From assembly GCA_025056745.1 (NCBI GenBank), contig JANWVQ010000091.1, forward strand, positions 1 through 64,000: a DNA stretch of 64,000 nt, read 5' to 3'. Below the pieces are notes generated by a model. It was not told the origin of the DNA. It made no database searches and saw nothing but the letters and a program-made list of their open reading frames with translations. Made by a program: the position numbers and the translations under genes. Source of the stretch: Ignavibacterium sp. GTDB lineage: Bacteria > Bacteroidota > Ignavibacteria > Ignavibacteriales > Ignavibacteriaceae. Every line of letters begins with the position of its first letter. Within the stretch, counting starts at the first letter, position 1. This document shows, piece after piece, positions 27,167 through 36,814 of this stretch.

Positions 27167-28657
27167 GTGAGCGAAAAGAAAAATAAACCTGCTGATTTTG
27201 TTGCAAATATTGTCTCTCTTGCTAAACGCAGAGGTTTTGTATTTCAGTCAAGTGAAATTTACGGTGGCTTAAACGGTTGTTGGGATTACGGTCCGCTTGG
27301 TGTCGAACTTCTCAGAAACATTAAAGAAGAATGGTGGAAATCAATGACCTATCGCGAAGATGTTGAAGGAATTGATGCTGCAATTCTTATGCATCCGAGA
27401 GTCTGGGAAGCTTCTGGGCACGTTGAAAACTTTACCGACCCGATGATTGATTGTAAAGTTTGTAAAGCCAGATTCAGACTTGATGTGCTTGGCGATTCAA
27501 TAAGTGAAAAGAAAAAAGAAAAAGCACTTAATGATTTGAGATTTGAAATTAAAGACAACTCTGCTTTGCTTGAAAAGTTTGAAAGCAAGATTACTAATCC
27601 GGGTGATGAAGATCCTTTCAATCTTATTTTGGAAGATAATGACTTAGGAAAACATCTACTTTCAAAATTAAATTGCCCGCAGTGCGGTAATCTTAATTCA
27701 TTTACTGATGCAAGAAAATTTAATTTGATGTTCAAAACTTTTATTGGACCTGTCGAGGATAGCAGTGCGGTAGTTTATCTTCGTCCTGAAACTGCGCAGG
27801 GAATTTTTGTTAACTTTCTTAATGTGCAAAGTGCAGCTCGGCAGAAACTTCCATTTGGAATCGCTCAGATTGGAAAAGCATTTCGTAATGAAATCAACAC
27901 AAAGAATTTTCTTTTTCGCACAAGAGAATTTGAACAGATGGAAATGCAGTTTTTTGTAAATCCTCAAAATGATAAGCAATGGTATGATTACTGGAAAGCC
28001 GAAAGACTTCAATGGTATAAGTCACTTGGTATGAATCCAAATAAATTACGTTTTCACGATCATCCACCAACTAAACTTGCTCACTATGCAAAAGAAGCAA
28101 CAGATATTGAATATGAATTTCCTTTTGGTTGGGGAGAGATTGAGGGTATTCATAATCGCACAAATTTTGACTTAAGCAGACACGAAGAATTCTCTGGTAA
28201 ATCTCTAAAATATTTTGATGATGAATTAAAGGAAAAATATATACCGTATATAATTGAAACATCAGCTGGTGCAAGTAGAGGATTTATGGCGTTTTTAATT
28301 GACGCTTATTATGAAGAAGAGGTTAATGGTGAAATGAGATCAGTTCTTAAATTTCATCCTAAACTTGCTCCGATAAAAGCCGCAATCTTTCCTCTGGTTA
28401 ATAAAGACGGTATGCCTGAAATTGCCCGTGAAATTGAAAAAGATTTAAGAAAAAATTTCAAAGTATTCTATGATGATAAAGGCGCTATCGGGAGAAGATA
28501 TAGACGACAAGATGAAGCAGGGACTCCATTTTGTATAACTGTAGATACTCAAACTCTTGAAGACAGAACTGTAACAGTCCGTGACCGAGATTCAATGCTA
28601 CAGGAAAGGATTTCGATTGATAAATTAAAACAATTTTTGTTTAATAAACTTTATTAA
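27167..28657 (+). CDS. glyS: Glycyl-tRNA synthetase (single-chain, alpha2 type)
   Basis: A 496-residue class II synthetase of the eukaryotic/archaeal-like homodimeric type, not the bacterial alpha-beta type. SSEIYGGLNGCWDYGPLGVE (about 26-45), LRPETAQGIFVNF (about 205-217), FRTREFEQMEMQFF (about 248-261) and a C-terminal anticodon-binding domain (about 400-496) are diagnostic. An inserted zinc-ribbon-like pair, CKVC and CPQC, is at about 103 and 170. The start is GTG with a CGGAG ribosome site. The sirtuin gene follows after 2 bases. Confidence 0.96.
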   Translation: MSEKKNKPADFVANIVSLAKRRGFVFQSSEIYGGLNGCWDYGPLGVELLRNIKEEWWKSMTYREDVEGIDAAILMHPRVWEASGHVENFTDPMIDCKVCKARFRLDVLGDSISEKKKEKALNDLRFEIKDNSALLEKFESKITNPGDEDPFNLILEDNDLGKHLLSKLNCPQCGNLNSFTDARKFNLMFKTFIGPVEDSSAVVYLRPETAQGIFVNFLNVQSAARQKLPFGIAQIGKAFRNEINTKNFLFRTREFEQMEMQFFVNPQNDKQWYDYWKAERLQWYKSLGMNPNKLRFHDHPPTKLAHYAKEATDIEYEFPFGWGEIEGIHNRTNFDLSRHEEFSGKSLKYFDDELKEKYIPYIIETSAGASRGFMAFLIDAYYEEEVNGEMRSVLKFHPKLAPIKAAIFPLVNKDGMPEIAREIEKDLRKNFKVFYDDKGAIGRRYRRQDEAGTPFCITVDTQTLEDRTVTVRDRDSMLQERISIDKLKQFLFNKLY

Positions 28658-28659
28658 AA

Positions 28660-29400
28660 ATGATTGAAATACCATCTAAACTTATAGATAAACTACAAAC
28701 ATCTGAGAAAATAGTTTTTTTTACAGGCGCTGGAATATCTGCTGAATCTGGTATTCCAACTTTTCGTGGTGAAGATGGAATATGGAATAAACTGAGTCCA
28801 GAAGAACTAGCAAACTTTAATGCCTTTATGAAAAATCCAAAGATGGTTTGGGAGTGGTATCAATACAGAAGAAAAATAACACATAACTCCCAACCTAATG
28901 CTGGCCATCTAGCAATTGTAGAATTTGAAAAATATTTTCCTGAAGTAACAGTAATAACTCAAAACGTAGATAATTTGCATCGAAGGGCTGGCAGCAAAAT
29001 TATTTACGAGCTTCACGGAAATATCGAAAAGAATTATTGTATCAAATGCAAAAAAAGGTATGATGAAGATTTGAATTTTGAAGATGGAATACCAAAATGT
29101 GAATGTGGTGGATTGATTCGCCCTGATGTTGTTTGGTTTGGTGAATATTTACCTGTTGATCAATTAAGAAAATCTGAAGAAGCGACAATTTCAAGTGATA
29201 TATTTTTTGTAATTGGAACATCTGCCGTTGTCTATCCAGCTGCTGGATTGGTTTATACTGCAAGGCAATATGGCTCATTTATAGTTGAAATAAACATTGA
29301 CTCTACAGAGGTTTCAAAGATCTGTGATGTAACATTTCAAGGTAAAGCTGGAGAAGTTCTTCCAAAAATTTTAGATGAAGTTAGAAAAATTAAAAGTTGA
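28660..29400 (+). CDS. cobB: Sirtuin, NAD-dependent protein deacylase (SIRT5/CobB-like)
   Basis: A 246-residue Sir2-family enzyme that removes acyl groups from lysine using NAD. The NAD motif GAGISAESGIPTFRG lies at 23-37, TQNVDNLHRRAG at 100-111, and the catalytic His is in ELHGN (about 119). The zinc Cys are 127, 130, 147 and 149. Tyr67 and Arg70 (WYQYRR) occupy the positions that bind acidic acyl groups in SIRT5, so desuccinylase or demalonylase activity is likely, as in the SIRT5/CobB class. It is 2 bases after glyS, probably cotranscribed. Confidence 0.95.
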   Translation: MIEIPSKLIDKLQTSEKIVFFTGAGISAESGIPTFRGEDGIWNKLSPEELANFNAFMKNPKMVWEWYQYRRKITHNSQPNAGHLAIVEFEKYFPEVTVITQNVDNLHRRAGSKIIYELHGNIEKNYCIKCKKRYDEDLNFEDGIPKCECGGLIRPDVVWFGEYLPVDQLRKSEEATISSDIFFVIGTSAVVYPAAGLVYTARQYGSFIVEINIDSTEVSKICDVTFQGKAGEVLPKILDEVRKIKS

Positions 29401-29566
29401 TTAAAACTTTTGGTTTTTATCTTTATAAATCTATTCGATTATCAGACTTTAATAATATTTGACATACTGAGCGTGTGGAAGAATTACATAATTTTCATTT
29501 AAAGTAATTCAGTCTTAGATAAAATTTGTTCAAAGTGCATAGCTAAATGAGTTAATTTAATAAAGA

Positions 29567-30949
29567 TTAAATCGCATTTGTTTTTCCACTAACCATCTGC
29601 CAGATAGTTATCAAAATAATTTGAATATCGAGTTTGAATGACCAGTTTTCAATATACCATAAATCATATTTAATTCTTTGCAAAGTTCTTTTTCTATTTT
29701 CTTCTTCATCCTCAACATCACCGCGCAGTCCGTGAATTTGAGCCCAGCCCGTTATTCCAGGCCTAACACTATGTCTTAATTTTATCTCTTCAAAATATTC
29801 AGAATATTTCTCGTGATATGGAATTGCGTGAGGACGAGGTCCTACGACAGACATATCACCTTTTAATACATTAATAAATTGAGGCAATTCATCTATGTTA
29901 TATTTTCTTAAAAACTTCCCTACTCTTGTTATCCTTGGGTCATTCGGTGTAGTTGCTACAAATTCTTGATTGGTTGATGATTGATACATTGTACGAAATT
30001 TTATCAACTTGAATTTTTTATTCTTAATTCCAATTCGTTCTTGATAGAAAAAAACTTGACCTTTTGAATCTAATTTTATTAGAAGTGAAACTATAGGTAT
30101 AATCCAAGATAAGAAAAAGATGGTTATGAAACCTGAAAAAACAATATCAAAAAGTCTTTTAAGAAATCTTCTGCTTGCTTCTTCTAATGGTGCTTCTCTT
30201 GCAGTTATAATTGGGAAATTACCGATTGATGAAACTTCAAATCTATCTGACAGGAATCTGATGTAGTTGGGTATTAAATGAATTTTGACTGCATTGATAT
30301 TACAAATTCTAATTATCTCATCAAGAAATTTAGAGCTGTTATCTGATAAAGCAATAACGACGTCATCTATTTTATTTTTCATTAAAGAACTCTGAAGTTC
30401 ATCAAATTTCTTTTTAGTAAATTCTTCTTCATTCACAAATCCGACAAATTTGTATCCAAATCCAGGGACATCACAAACTTCTTTTTTAAAATGCTCTGCA
30501 ATATCTCCTGTGCCAACGATAAGTAAGTTTCTAATACTAAGTCCTTGACGTCTCAAAAATTTTAGAACTTTTCTAAAAACAATAGTCCAAAGATTTATAC
30601 TAAAGAAAAGGAAAAATGATAAATAAATAATGAAATTTCTCGTAAAAAGATTTTCTTTAACGAAAAAAATGAAGGCTATTGTCAGTAGAATTATAATAAA
30701 TATGCTTTTGATGATATTTATAAAATGATTTACATATTCTCTCAGATAAATGTCTTGATAAAGACCAAGAATATTTGAGGTAAAATACCAGCTGAAGTTG
30801 AGTATTATTAAAAGTAAGAACATATAATTTCTTTCAAGTAAAATTTCCCAGGATTGAGCAAGAACCGCTGACAAGATAAATGAAAAATTCAACAGAATTA
30901 AATCACCGAGTAGTCTTGAAATATAGATTGTGTGTTTATTAACTATCAT
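29567..30949 (-). CDS. Polyprenyl-phosphate sugar phosphotransferase (WcaJ/WbaP-like)
   Basis: A 460-residue initiating enzyme that moves a sugar-1-phosphate onto undecaprenyl phosphate, the first step of exopolysaccharide or O-antigen synthesis at the inner membrane. Four N-terminal helices (about 8-130), a Rossmann-like domain (about 140-235) and one further helix (about 275-295) come first. The C-terminal catalytic domain (about 265-460) has FKLIKFRTM, DELPQFINVLKGDMSVVGPR and RPGITGWAQIHG. The GPRPHA and GDVEDEEEN stretch is closest to glucose-1-phosphate (WcaJ-type) enzymes, but sugar choice is uncertain. It overlaps the upstream GT4 gene by 4 bases. Confidence 0.92.
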   Translation of the reverse strand: MIVNKHTIYISRLLGDLILLNFSFILSAVLAQSWEILLERNYMFLLLIILNFSWYFTSNILGLYQDIYLREYVNHFINIIKSIFIIILLTIAFIFFVKENLFTRNFIIYLSFFLFFSINLWTIVFRKVLKFLRRQGLSIRNLLIVGTGDIAEHFKKEVCDVPGFGYKFVGFVNEEEFTKKKFDELQSSLMKNKIDDVVIALSDNSSKFLDEIIRICNINAVKIHLIPNYIRFLSDRFEVSSIGNFPIITAREAPLEEASRRFLKRLFDIVFSGFITIFFLSWIIPIVSLLIKLDSKGQVFFYQERIGIKNKKFKLIKFRTMYQSSTNQEFVATTPNDPRITRVGKFLRKYNIDELPQFINVLKGDMSVVGPRPHAIPYHEKYSEYFEEIKLRHSVRPGITGWAQIHGLRGDVEDEEENRKRTLQRIKYDLWYIENWSFKLDIQIILITIWQMVSGKTNAI

Positions 30950-32067
30950 TTTTTGTTAAAAAATTCTTTCATTTTCTCATCAATAAAATTTTTTATACTC
31001 TGTTCAAAAATATCTCGGTTAAATCTTTTAGCATATTCAGAAATCTTTCTTGGTGAAAAATAATTCCTGAGATTTTCAAATTTTTCTACAGCTTCGATAA
31101 TATCTCCAGCTGATTGATTTTTGAAATGAATACCGGTGAAATTATCAACAACAGTTTCAGCAGTTCCCCCTCTATTTAAAGCAATAACGGGAGTTCCACA
31201 AGCCATTGCTTCAACAACGATTATTCCAAAATCTTCTTCAGCTGCAAAAATAAAAGCCTTAGCTTTTTGCATATAATTTTTCAAACTATCAAATTCTTGA
31301 TAACCTAAGAATTTAATATTTGGCTTTAAAATCATTTTTATTTTTTCTTTTTCAGGTCCACTTCCAATTAAAACTAATTTTTTGTCAGGCATTTGGGAGA
31401 AAGCTTCTACAATTAAGTCAATTTTTTTATATGGAACTAATCGAGATGCGGTCAAATAAAAGTCTTCTTTTGTCTCGCAGAGTTGAAACAAATTAGTATC
31501 TACCGGAGGATAAATTACGAATGCTTCTCTCTTATAAATTCGTTTAATTTTTTCTGCTATATAATTTGAATTTGCAATCAGATAATCAGGAAGTTGTGCA
31601 GATTTTAAATCCCATTTTCTTAGATAATTAAGAATTCTTGTAGCAAGAATTTTTTTTAAGCCTTTATTAAGATCAGCAGCTTCGAAGTAACGTTCAGCCT
31701 CATCCCAGATATATCGCATCGGAGAATGACAATAACTGATATGAATCTGATTTTTATTTTTTCTTACTCCTTTAGTTACAGCGTGTGAACTTGAAAGAAT
31801 TAAATCATATTTTGATAAATCAAATGACTCAATTGCTTTAGGAAAAAGAGGTAAATATTTTCTGTGATGCTTTCTTGCTAAAGGAAGTTTTTGAATAAAG
31901 GTTGTTTTAGCAAATTTTCCTTTAAGAATTTGTTTTCTTTGCTCATAGTTTAGAAAATCTACTAAAGCAAACACATCTGCATCTGGAAAAATATTTAAGA
32001 ATGATTCTACTACTCGCTCAGAGCCAGCATAATTGACAAACCATTCGTGAACTATTGCGACTTTCAA
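30946..32067 (-). CDS. Glycosyltransferase family 4
   Basis: A 373-residue GT-B retaining glycosyltransferase. The N-terminal MKVAIVHEWFVNYAGSERV and the CHSPMRYIWD segment are typical of a GT4 subgroup in polysaccharide clusters. The donor-binding domain has GSGPEKEKIK (about 240), then FAAEEDFGIIVVEAMACGTPVIAL (about 273-296) with the conserved E-x7-E. The start is TTG at 32067. It is coupled with the phosphoglycosyltransferase (4-base overlap), so it probably adds an early sugar of the repeat unit. Donor unknown. Confidence 0.9.
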   Translation of the reverse strand: MKVAIVHEWFVNYAGSERVVESFLNIFPDADVFALVDFLNYEQRKQILKGKFAKTTFIQKLPLARKHHRKYLPLFPKAIESFDLSKYDLILSSSHAVTKGVRKNKNQIHISYCHSPMRYIWDEAERYFEAADLNKGLKKILATRILNYLRKWDLKSAQLPDYLIANSNYIAEKIKRIYKREAFVIYPPVDTNLFQLCETKEDFYLTASRLVPYKKIDLIVEAFSQMPDKKLVLIGSGPEKEKIKMILKPNIKFLGYQEFDSLKNYMQKAKAFIFAAEEDFGIIVVEAMACGTPVIALNRGGTAETVVDNFTGIHFKNQSAGDIIEAVEKFENLRNYFSPRKISEYAKRFNRDIFEQSIKNFIDEKMKEFFNKK

Positions 32068-32183
32068 ATTCGATTTATTATTGAATTATTGTTGACAAAG
32101 ATAAAAAATAAGTAATAAAGTTTATTAAATTTTTAAGCAGATTGATTCTTTATTTAATTTTATGACAAAGAAAAAAATTGATT

Positions 32184-32951
32184 ATGATTTCAATTATTAC
32201 AATTACATTTAATAACTTCGAACAACTTAAACAAACTCTCGATTCAATTCCTAAATTGGATTTTATCGAATCGGTTGTAATAAATGGTGGAGACTGTCCA
32301 AAGACAAAAAAATTTTTGGAAGACTATCCTTGTAAATCAATTTCAGAAAAAGACGAAGGAATATCTGATGCTTTTAACAAAGGCATAAAATTATCTTCAG
32401 GTGATTATATAATGTTTTTAAATTCTGGAGATGTTTTGATATCTCCGGATTACCTTTTTAAAGCCAAATCAATTTTAGATAATAATAAAGATATAGTTTT
32501 CGTCCATTCAAATATTATTTTTTCAGATCAACTCGGCGCCGAATTATTTATGAAACCTCTTATGAAAAATTTAGGTCGTGGAATGCCTTATCTTCATCAA
32601 ACTATGATAGTTAGAAGAAAAGTTTTTGATGAAGTTGGATTGTTCAAAAAAGAACTTAAATATGCAATGGATTTTGATTTGGTTGTTAGAATGGAAAAGA
32701 AAAATTATAAAGGCTTTTATTTGAATGAAGGTGCTGTTGTGAAAATGGATGGAAGTGGTGTTTCAATTGTTAAAGAAAAAGACTCAATTTTAGAATGTTT
32801 CAAGGTGTTAAAGGATGAAAAGTATTTAACATTTAGAAATTTAGTTGGATTTATAATTAGATTTCTTAAGTTTTTAGGTAGAAAAACACTTCTCTCAATA
32901 AAAGGAGATCGTATTTTGAAGTTTATAAAGCTAAGTAAATATAAACCTTAG
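32184..32951 (+). CDS. Glycosyltransferase family 2
   Basis: About 255 residues, GT-A fold. The N-terminus ISIITITFNNFEQLKQTLDSI and the DEGISDAFNKGIKLSSGDYIMFLNSGD stretch are typical of the GT2 subgroup of the PglI/WcaA type. I chose ATG at 32184 over TTG at 32178, since the fold normally begins at this strand. It is divergent from the GT4 gene and convergent, with overlapping stop codons, with the next GT2 gene at 32948. Acceptor and donor unknown. Confidence 0.88.
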   Translation: MISIITITFNNFEQLKQTLDSIPKLDFIESVVINGGDCPKTKKFLEDYPCKSISEKDEGISDAFNKGIKLSSGDYIMFLNSGDVLISPDYLFKAKSILDNNKDIVFVHSNIIFSDQLGAELFMKPLMKNLGRGMPYLHQTMIVRRKVFDEVGLFKKELKYAMDFDLVVRMEKKNYKGFYLNEGAVVKMDGSGVSIVKEKDSILECFKVLKDEKYLTFRNLVGFIIRFLKFLGRKTLLSIKGDRILKFIKLSKYKP

Positions 32952-33820
32952 CTGAATTTGTAAAATAATCCTCTGATTAATCCTATTACTCTTCCAGTAA
33001 TACTTGAAAATGCAGAAAGTATTTTTTTTATATTCAATGTAAAAAAACCAATGATGATATTGTAAAAGGGAACAGCAATCATTTCAACTAATTCATAAAT
33101 AACAACAATCTTTTTTTCTTTAAATAGCCATTTGGCCACCAAGCCACCTTTACCAAATCCGTATCTAAATGATTTTTTTATTTCATCTGAAATTGAATTG
33201 TTCAGGATGGGTGGATGATAAATAATTAGCTCGTGAAAAAAATCAATTTTGTTTTTATTGAAAAATGCTTTCCAAACTAAGTCCGTTTCCTCAGCGGCGC
33301 CCCAAAATGATCCTACTCCGAAATCTGAACTAAATCTTTTTAGCTCTTCAAATAATTTGGCTCTTACAACTAAGTTTGATCCCATAATTTTTTTTGTATC
33401 AGCAAATCCCTTTATTCCACCTTTCATTTTTTGTCTTTTACTATAATATTTTTTATCAGTTTCATTCAGACAAGCACCACCAAATAGATCAAGTTCAGGA
33501 TTTTTTTTTATGATTTCGAAAAGAACTTTTGAAAAGTTTTTATCTGCAAAACCATCATCATCACAGAAAAATATGTATTCTACATCCGGCGGAATGGTGA
33601 TAGAATTTCTCGCAATGGAAATTGATTTTGTATGAACATTAATTACTTCTATTATTTTATTATTAACAATATCATCAGGTAAAATTAATGGTTTCAGATT
33701 TTGATCAATTAAAAAAATTTTTGAAGGTAAAAAATCTTGTGCTAAGATAGACTTCAACGCACGCTCAACAAATTCAGTGCTTCTATTGATAGTGTTTACT
33801 ACTGCGATATAATTTATCAT
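32948..33820 (-). CDS. Glycosyltransferase family 2
   Basis: A 290-residue GT-A enzyme. NTINRSTEFVERALKSILAQ (N-terminus) and CDDDGFADKNF (about 91, a DxD-type metal motif) are as in GT2. A GAAEETDLVWKAF motif (about 194) fits the ED acceptor motif, and a hydrophobic segment is near the C-terminus (about 250-272). It lies 6 bases downstream of the 307-residue transferase on the same strand. Its stop overlaps that of the convergent GT2 gene by 4 bases. Confidence 0.87.
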   Translation of the reverse strand: MINYIAVVNTINRSTEFVERALKSILAQDFLPSKIFLIDQNLKPLILPDDIVNNKIIEVINVHTKSISIARNSITIPPDVEYIFFCDDDGFADKNFSKVLFEIIKKNPELDLFGGACLNETDKKYYSKRQKMKGGIKGFADTKKIMGSNLVVRAKLFEELKRFSSDFGVGSFWGAAEETDLVWKAFFNKNKIDFFHELIIYHPPILNNSISDEIKKSFRYGFGKGGLVAKWLFKEKKIVVIYELVEMIAVPFYNIIIGFFTLNIKKILSAFSSITGRVIGLIRGLFYKFS

Positions 33821-33826
33821 ATTTTT

Positions 33827-34750
33827 TTAGATACTTATCCCAAGTTTTTTGAGATGATTTTTTATTTTTTTCTTGATTCCAAGTTTATGGAATAATCTAC
33901 TTTCAAGTTCGTCTGCCTCTATGTTTGAGATTATTTCAGAGGGATGAGATAATGGAAAAGTCATTTTTTCTAATTTCATTTTTCCATAAAGTCCAGCTTT
34001 ACCAGTGTGAGTAGCATTTGGATTATTAAATCCAATATTTAAAACAAGGTTTTTAGAGGGAATTATTGATAATCCTTTATTTTTCCATATTGTATATTCA
34101 AGTTGATAATCCCAAGTATTTATATCACCATTATAAACTTCATCATATATTGTTTTCCAATATTTAACAGCTTTTTTATTGTTAAGAATATTTTTTAAGA
34201 ATTGTAGTTGATTAATTTCTGCCCAATCTGACATTGACACATCATATTTTTGCCAAACCCTTCTCCAAGAGGCCCAACCCCAAATGTGAGCAAATCTTGA
34301 GAAATAATAACTATAATTTTTTACTTCATAATCTGATAAAACTTTATTTCCAGAGATTAGCATTACTTCTTCTCTGTCCTTGTAATATTCTAGTAACTCC
34401 TGACAATATCTGAAAAATGATTGGTCTGGTAGGCAATCGTCTTCAATAAAGATAGCCCTATCAACATTTTCAAAAACCCAGCTAATACCACTTGAAACTC
34501 TTTTCTTGCAACCTAAATTAATATCGGAATAGTTTCTTTTTACATCGCACTCCCAATCAATATTCTCTACAATTGCTCTTGTTTGTTCACAAATTTTATC
34601 TTCTCCAATTTTATTTTTTCTAGGTCCATCAGCAATTATAAAAAACTGTTTTGGTTTTGCTTTTCTGATTTCCTCAAAAACTATTTTCGTTGTATCTGGT
34701 CTGTTAAATATTATAAAAGCAACGGGTGTATTCAGTTTAAAATCTTCCAT
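33827..34750 (-). CDS. GT-A glycosyltransferase, HlpA-like / GT13-like
   Basis: 307 residues. The N-terminus TPVAFIIFNRPDTTKIVFEEI and FFIIADGPR start a nucleotide-diphospho-sugar transferase fold. FIEDDCLPDQSFFRYCQELL (about 95-114) holds the acidic metal motif (EDD). HIWGWASWRRVWQKYD (about 152-167) is a marked signature of proteins sometimes mis-annotated as hemolytic protein HlpA. It is probably a sugar transferase for surface glycan; specificity unknown. It is the first gene of a leftward pair and divergent from the methyltransferase. Confidence 0.83.
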   Translation of the reverse strand: MEDFKLNTPVAFIIFNRPDTTKIVFEEIRKAKPKQFFIIADGPRKNKIGEDKICEQTRAIVENIDWECDVKRNYSDINLGCKKRVSSGISWVFENVDRAIFIEDDCLPDQSFFRYCQELLEYYKDREEVMLISGNKVLSDYEVKNYSYYFSRFAHIWGWASWRRVWQKYDVSMSDWAEINQLQFLKNILNNKKAVKYWKTIYDEVYNGDINTWDYQLEYTIWKNKGLSIIPSKNLVLNIGFNNPNATHTGKAGLYGKMKLEKMTFPLSHPSEIISNIEADELESRLFHKLGIKKKIKNHLKKLGISI

Positions 34751-34834
34751 AAAAACAATTAAACTTATTACTAATTATTTGACTTCTAAATTTAACTTTG
34801 AAAAGTCAATAAATTAAAATATTAGAAAGTTAAA

Positions 34835-35602
34835 ATGGTATGTAAAATCTGCTCATCCGAAACTGAATTATCTTTTACACATAAAGTTTTGAAAAAATAT
34901 GATGTAAAATATTTCAGGTGTTTAGATTGTAATTATCTTTTTACTGAGAATCCATATTGGCTTGAGGAAGCTTATAAAAGTAGCATAAATCTTTCAGATA
35001 CTGGAATTTTAAGACGTAATATCTATTATTCAAAAGCTGCTGCTATCTTGATATTTTTTTACTTTGATTATAGGAAAAAATTTTTGGATTATGCTGGTGG
35101 ATATGGAATTTTCACAAGACTTATGCGTGATATTGGATTTGATTTTTACTGGCACGATGATTACACTCAAAATCTTCTTGCGAGAGGCTTTGAGATGAAG
35201 GATAACAATTATGAACTGATTACAGCATTTGAAGTATTTGAACATTTTGAAAATCCAATAATCGAAGTAAAGAAAATTCTCAATTACTCTGATAATATTT
35301 TGTTTTCTACGCAAACTATATCTGAGAATATTCCATCTTTAGATTGGTGGTATTATGGTTTTGAACACGGCCAACATATTTCATTTTACTCAAAAAAAAC
35401 TTTTGAACGAATGGCGAATATTCTGGGCTTAAAATATAGTAGTCTTGGTGAATTACATTTATTATCGAAAGAAAAAAGAATTAAGCTAAATTCTAAGTTG
35501 TTAAAATTATTAGCTCTTTCAGATTTCTATCTTATCACTAAACTAAAATTAAAAGGTAAACATTTTACTGATCATCTTTTAATTAGAGATCAAAATAAAT
35601 GA
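34835..35602 (+). CDS. Class I SAM methyltransferase with N-terminal zinc ribbon
   Basis: 255 residues. Two Cys pairs (CKIC, CLDC, about 3-6 and 31-34) form a zinc-ribbon-like N-terminus. The SAM domain has FLDYAGGYGIFTR (about 83-95) in place of the usual D.GxGxG, and AFEVFEHFENPI (about 130-141). This arrangement is known in methyltransferases of sugar-biosynthesis clusters (Methyltransf_23 type), so it may methylate a glycan sugar; the acceptor is unknown. Its stop overlaps the next gene start by 4 bases. Confidence 0.85.
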   Translation: MVCKICSSETELSFTHKVLKKYDVKYFRCLDCNYLFTENPYWLEEAYKSSINLSDTGILRRNIYYSKAAAILIFFYFDYRKKFLDYAGGYGIFTRLMRDIGFDFYWHDDYTQNLLARGFEMKDNNYELITAFEVFEHFENPIIEVKKILNYSDNILFSTQTISENIPSLDWWYYGFEHGQHISFYSKKTFERMANILGLKYSSLGELHLLSKEKRIKLNSKLLKLLALSDFYLITKLKLKGKHFTDHLLIRDQNK

Positions 35603-36774
35603 AAATCAATTTATTACTTGTTAAGACATTAAATATTTACAGATTTCTAATTTATTTGTTGATCGATTTTATTATTTCATTTTACAAGCAAGAGAAAAAA
35701 AATAATTCTTTACTTCTAATCAGACTGGACTTAATTGGCGATTATTTACTTTTTAGAAATTTTCTTCAAATAATAAGGGAAAGTGAAAAATTTAAAGACT
35801 ATCATATTACACTTTTAGGTAATGAAATATGGAAGAGTTTGGCGGAAAAATTTGATAAAGAATTTGTAGATGAATTTATCTGGATTAATAGAAAAAAATT
35901 TAATGATAACTTTTTCTATAAATTCAAAGTATTAAAAATAATATACCTTAAAGGATTTGAAACAGTAATTGAATGCTCCTATTCGAGAGAAATTCTTTTT
36001 GGTGACGTAATTGTTAACACTAGCAGAGCACAGAATCGCATTGGAAGCTCTGGAGCAAACGATAATTATGTTAAATGGAAAAGAAATTTAATAACCAATA
36101 AATATTACAATCATATCATACCCGCTCGGAATGATATAATTTTCGAGTTCGAAAGAAATAAAGAATTTTTTTCTCAAATTTTGAATCAAAACATTACCAT
36201 CAACAAACCATATCTTTCTATTGAAAGAGTTGAAAATAAATTTTCTTATCTGAAAAATTTCATTATTGTTTTTCCTGGTGCTACCCAAAAAAAACGGAAG
36301 TGGTCAACGGATAAGTTTGCTGAAGTGATCAATTACATCATCAGCGAATATAAATTATTAATTGTTATTGCTGGCTCTAAAAAAGATACTGTTTTGGCAA
36401 AAAAAATTTTAAGTAAAGTAAATTATAATCTGATTGAAGACCTTACTGGTAAAACTGATCTTCCTCAATTGGCTAAATTAATTTCACAAGCAAGATTATT
36501 AATTTCAAATGAGACTGGAGCAATACATTTCGCAGCAATTTTGAACACTCCTTTTATTTGCATATCAATTGGAAATCACTTCGGAAGATTTCATCCTTAT
36601 CCTGATGAAATGGTAGTAAAAGGGGAATATATTTTCCCAGATGAAATAAAAAAATCACTAAACGATATAGATTATTTGAAAACAAAGTTTGGTTATGGAT
36701 CGAATCTAAACATAAATGAAATAAGTGTAAATGATGTTATAATGAAAGTAGATAAATTTTTACGAAATAATTAG
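35599..36774 (+). CDS. Glycosyltransferase family 9 (heptosyltransferase-like)
   Basis: A 391-residue GT-B enzyme. LLLIRLDLIGDYLLFRNFL (about 38-56), FPGATQKKRKWSTDKFAEVI (about 224-243) and ISNETGAIHFAAILNTP (about 301-317) are the standard GT9 motifs of ADP-heptose:LPS heptosyltransferases. It is coupled by a 4-base overlap to the methyltransferase. It could act on LPS core or another glycan; the sugar is not settled by sequence. Confidence 0.88.
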   Translation: MKINLLLVKTLNIYRFLIYLLIDFIISFYKQEKKNNSLLLIRLDLIGDYLLFRNFLQIIRESEKFKDYHITLLGNEIWKSLAEKFDKEFVDEFIWINRKKFNDNFFYKFKVLKIIYLKGFETVIECSYSREILFGDVIVNTSRAQNRIGSSGANDNYVKWKRNLITNKYYNHIIPARNDIIFEFERNKEFFSQILNQNITINKPYLSIERVENKFSYLKNFIIVFPGATQKKRKWSTDKFAEVINYIISEYKLLIVIAGSKKDTVLAKKILSKVNYNLIEDLTGKTDLPQLAKLISQARLLISNETGAIHFAAILNTPFICISIGNHFGRFHPYPDEMVVKGEYIFPDEIKKSLNDIDYLKTKFGYGSNLNINEISVNDVIMKVDKFLRNN

Positions 36775-36814
36775 ATGTTAATGTTTAATTTTAATTTAGA
36801 AATTTTAGGAAATT

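Noticed and set aside
27349-28012. Overlapping ORFs of 128 and 104 codons on the strand opposite glyS
   Set aside because: Shadow frames of a well-supported gene with no ribosome site or recognisable domain.
29484-29513. GAATTAC/GTAATTC hairpin between cobB and the glycan island as a terminator
   Set aside because: Short AT-rich stem with a long loop and no T run on either strand.
32092-32120. TTGACA-N17-ATAAAG before the GT2 gene at 32184 as a promoter
   Set aside because: The second box is poor for both sigma-70 and the TAnnTTTG form.
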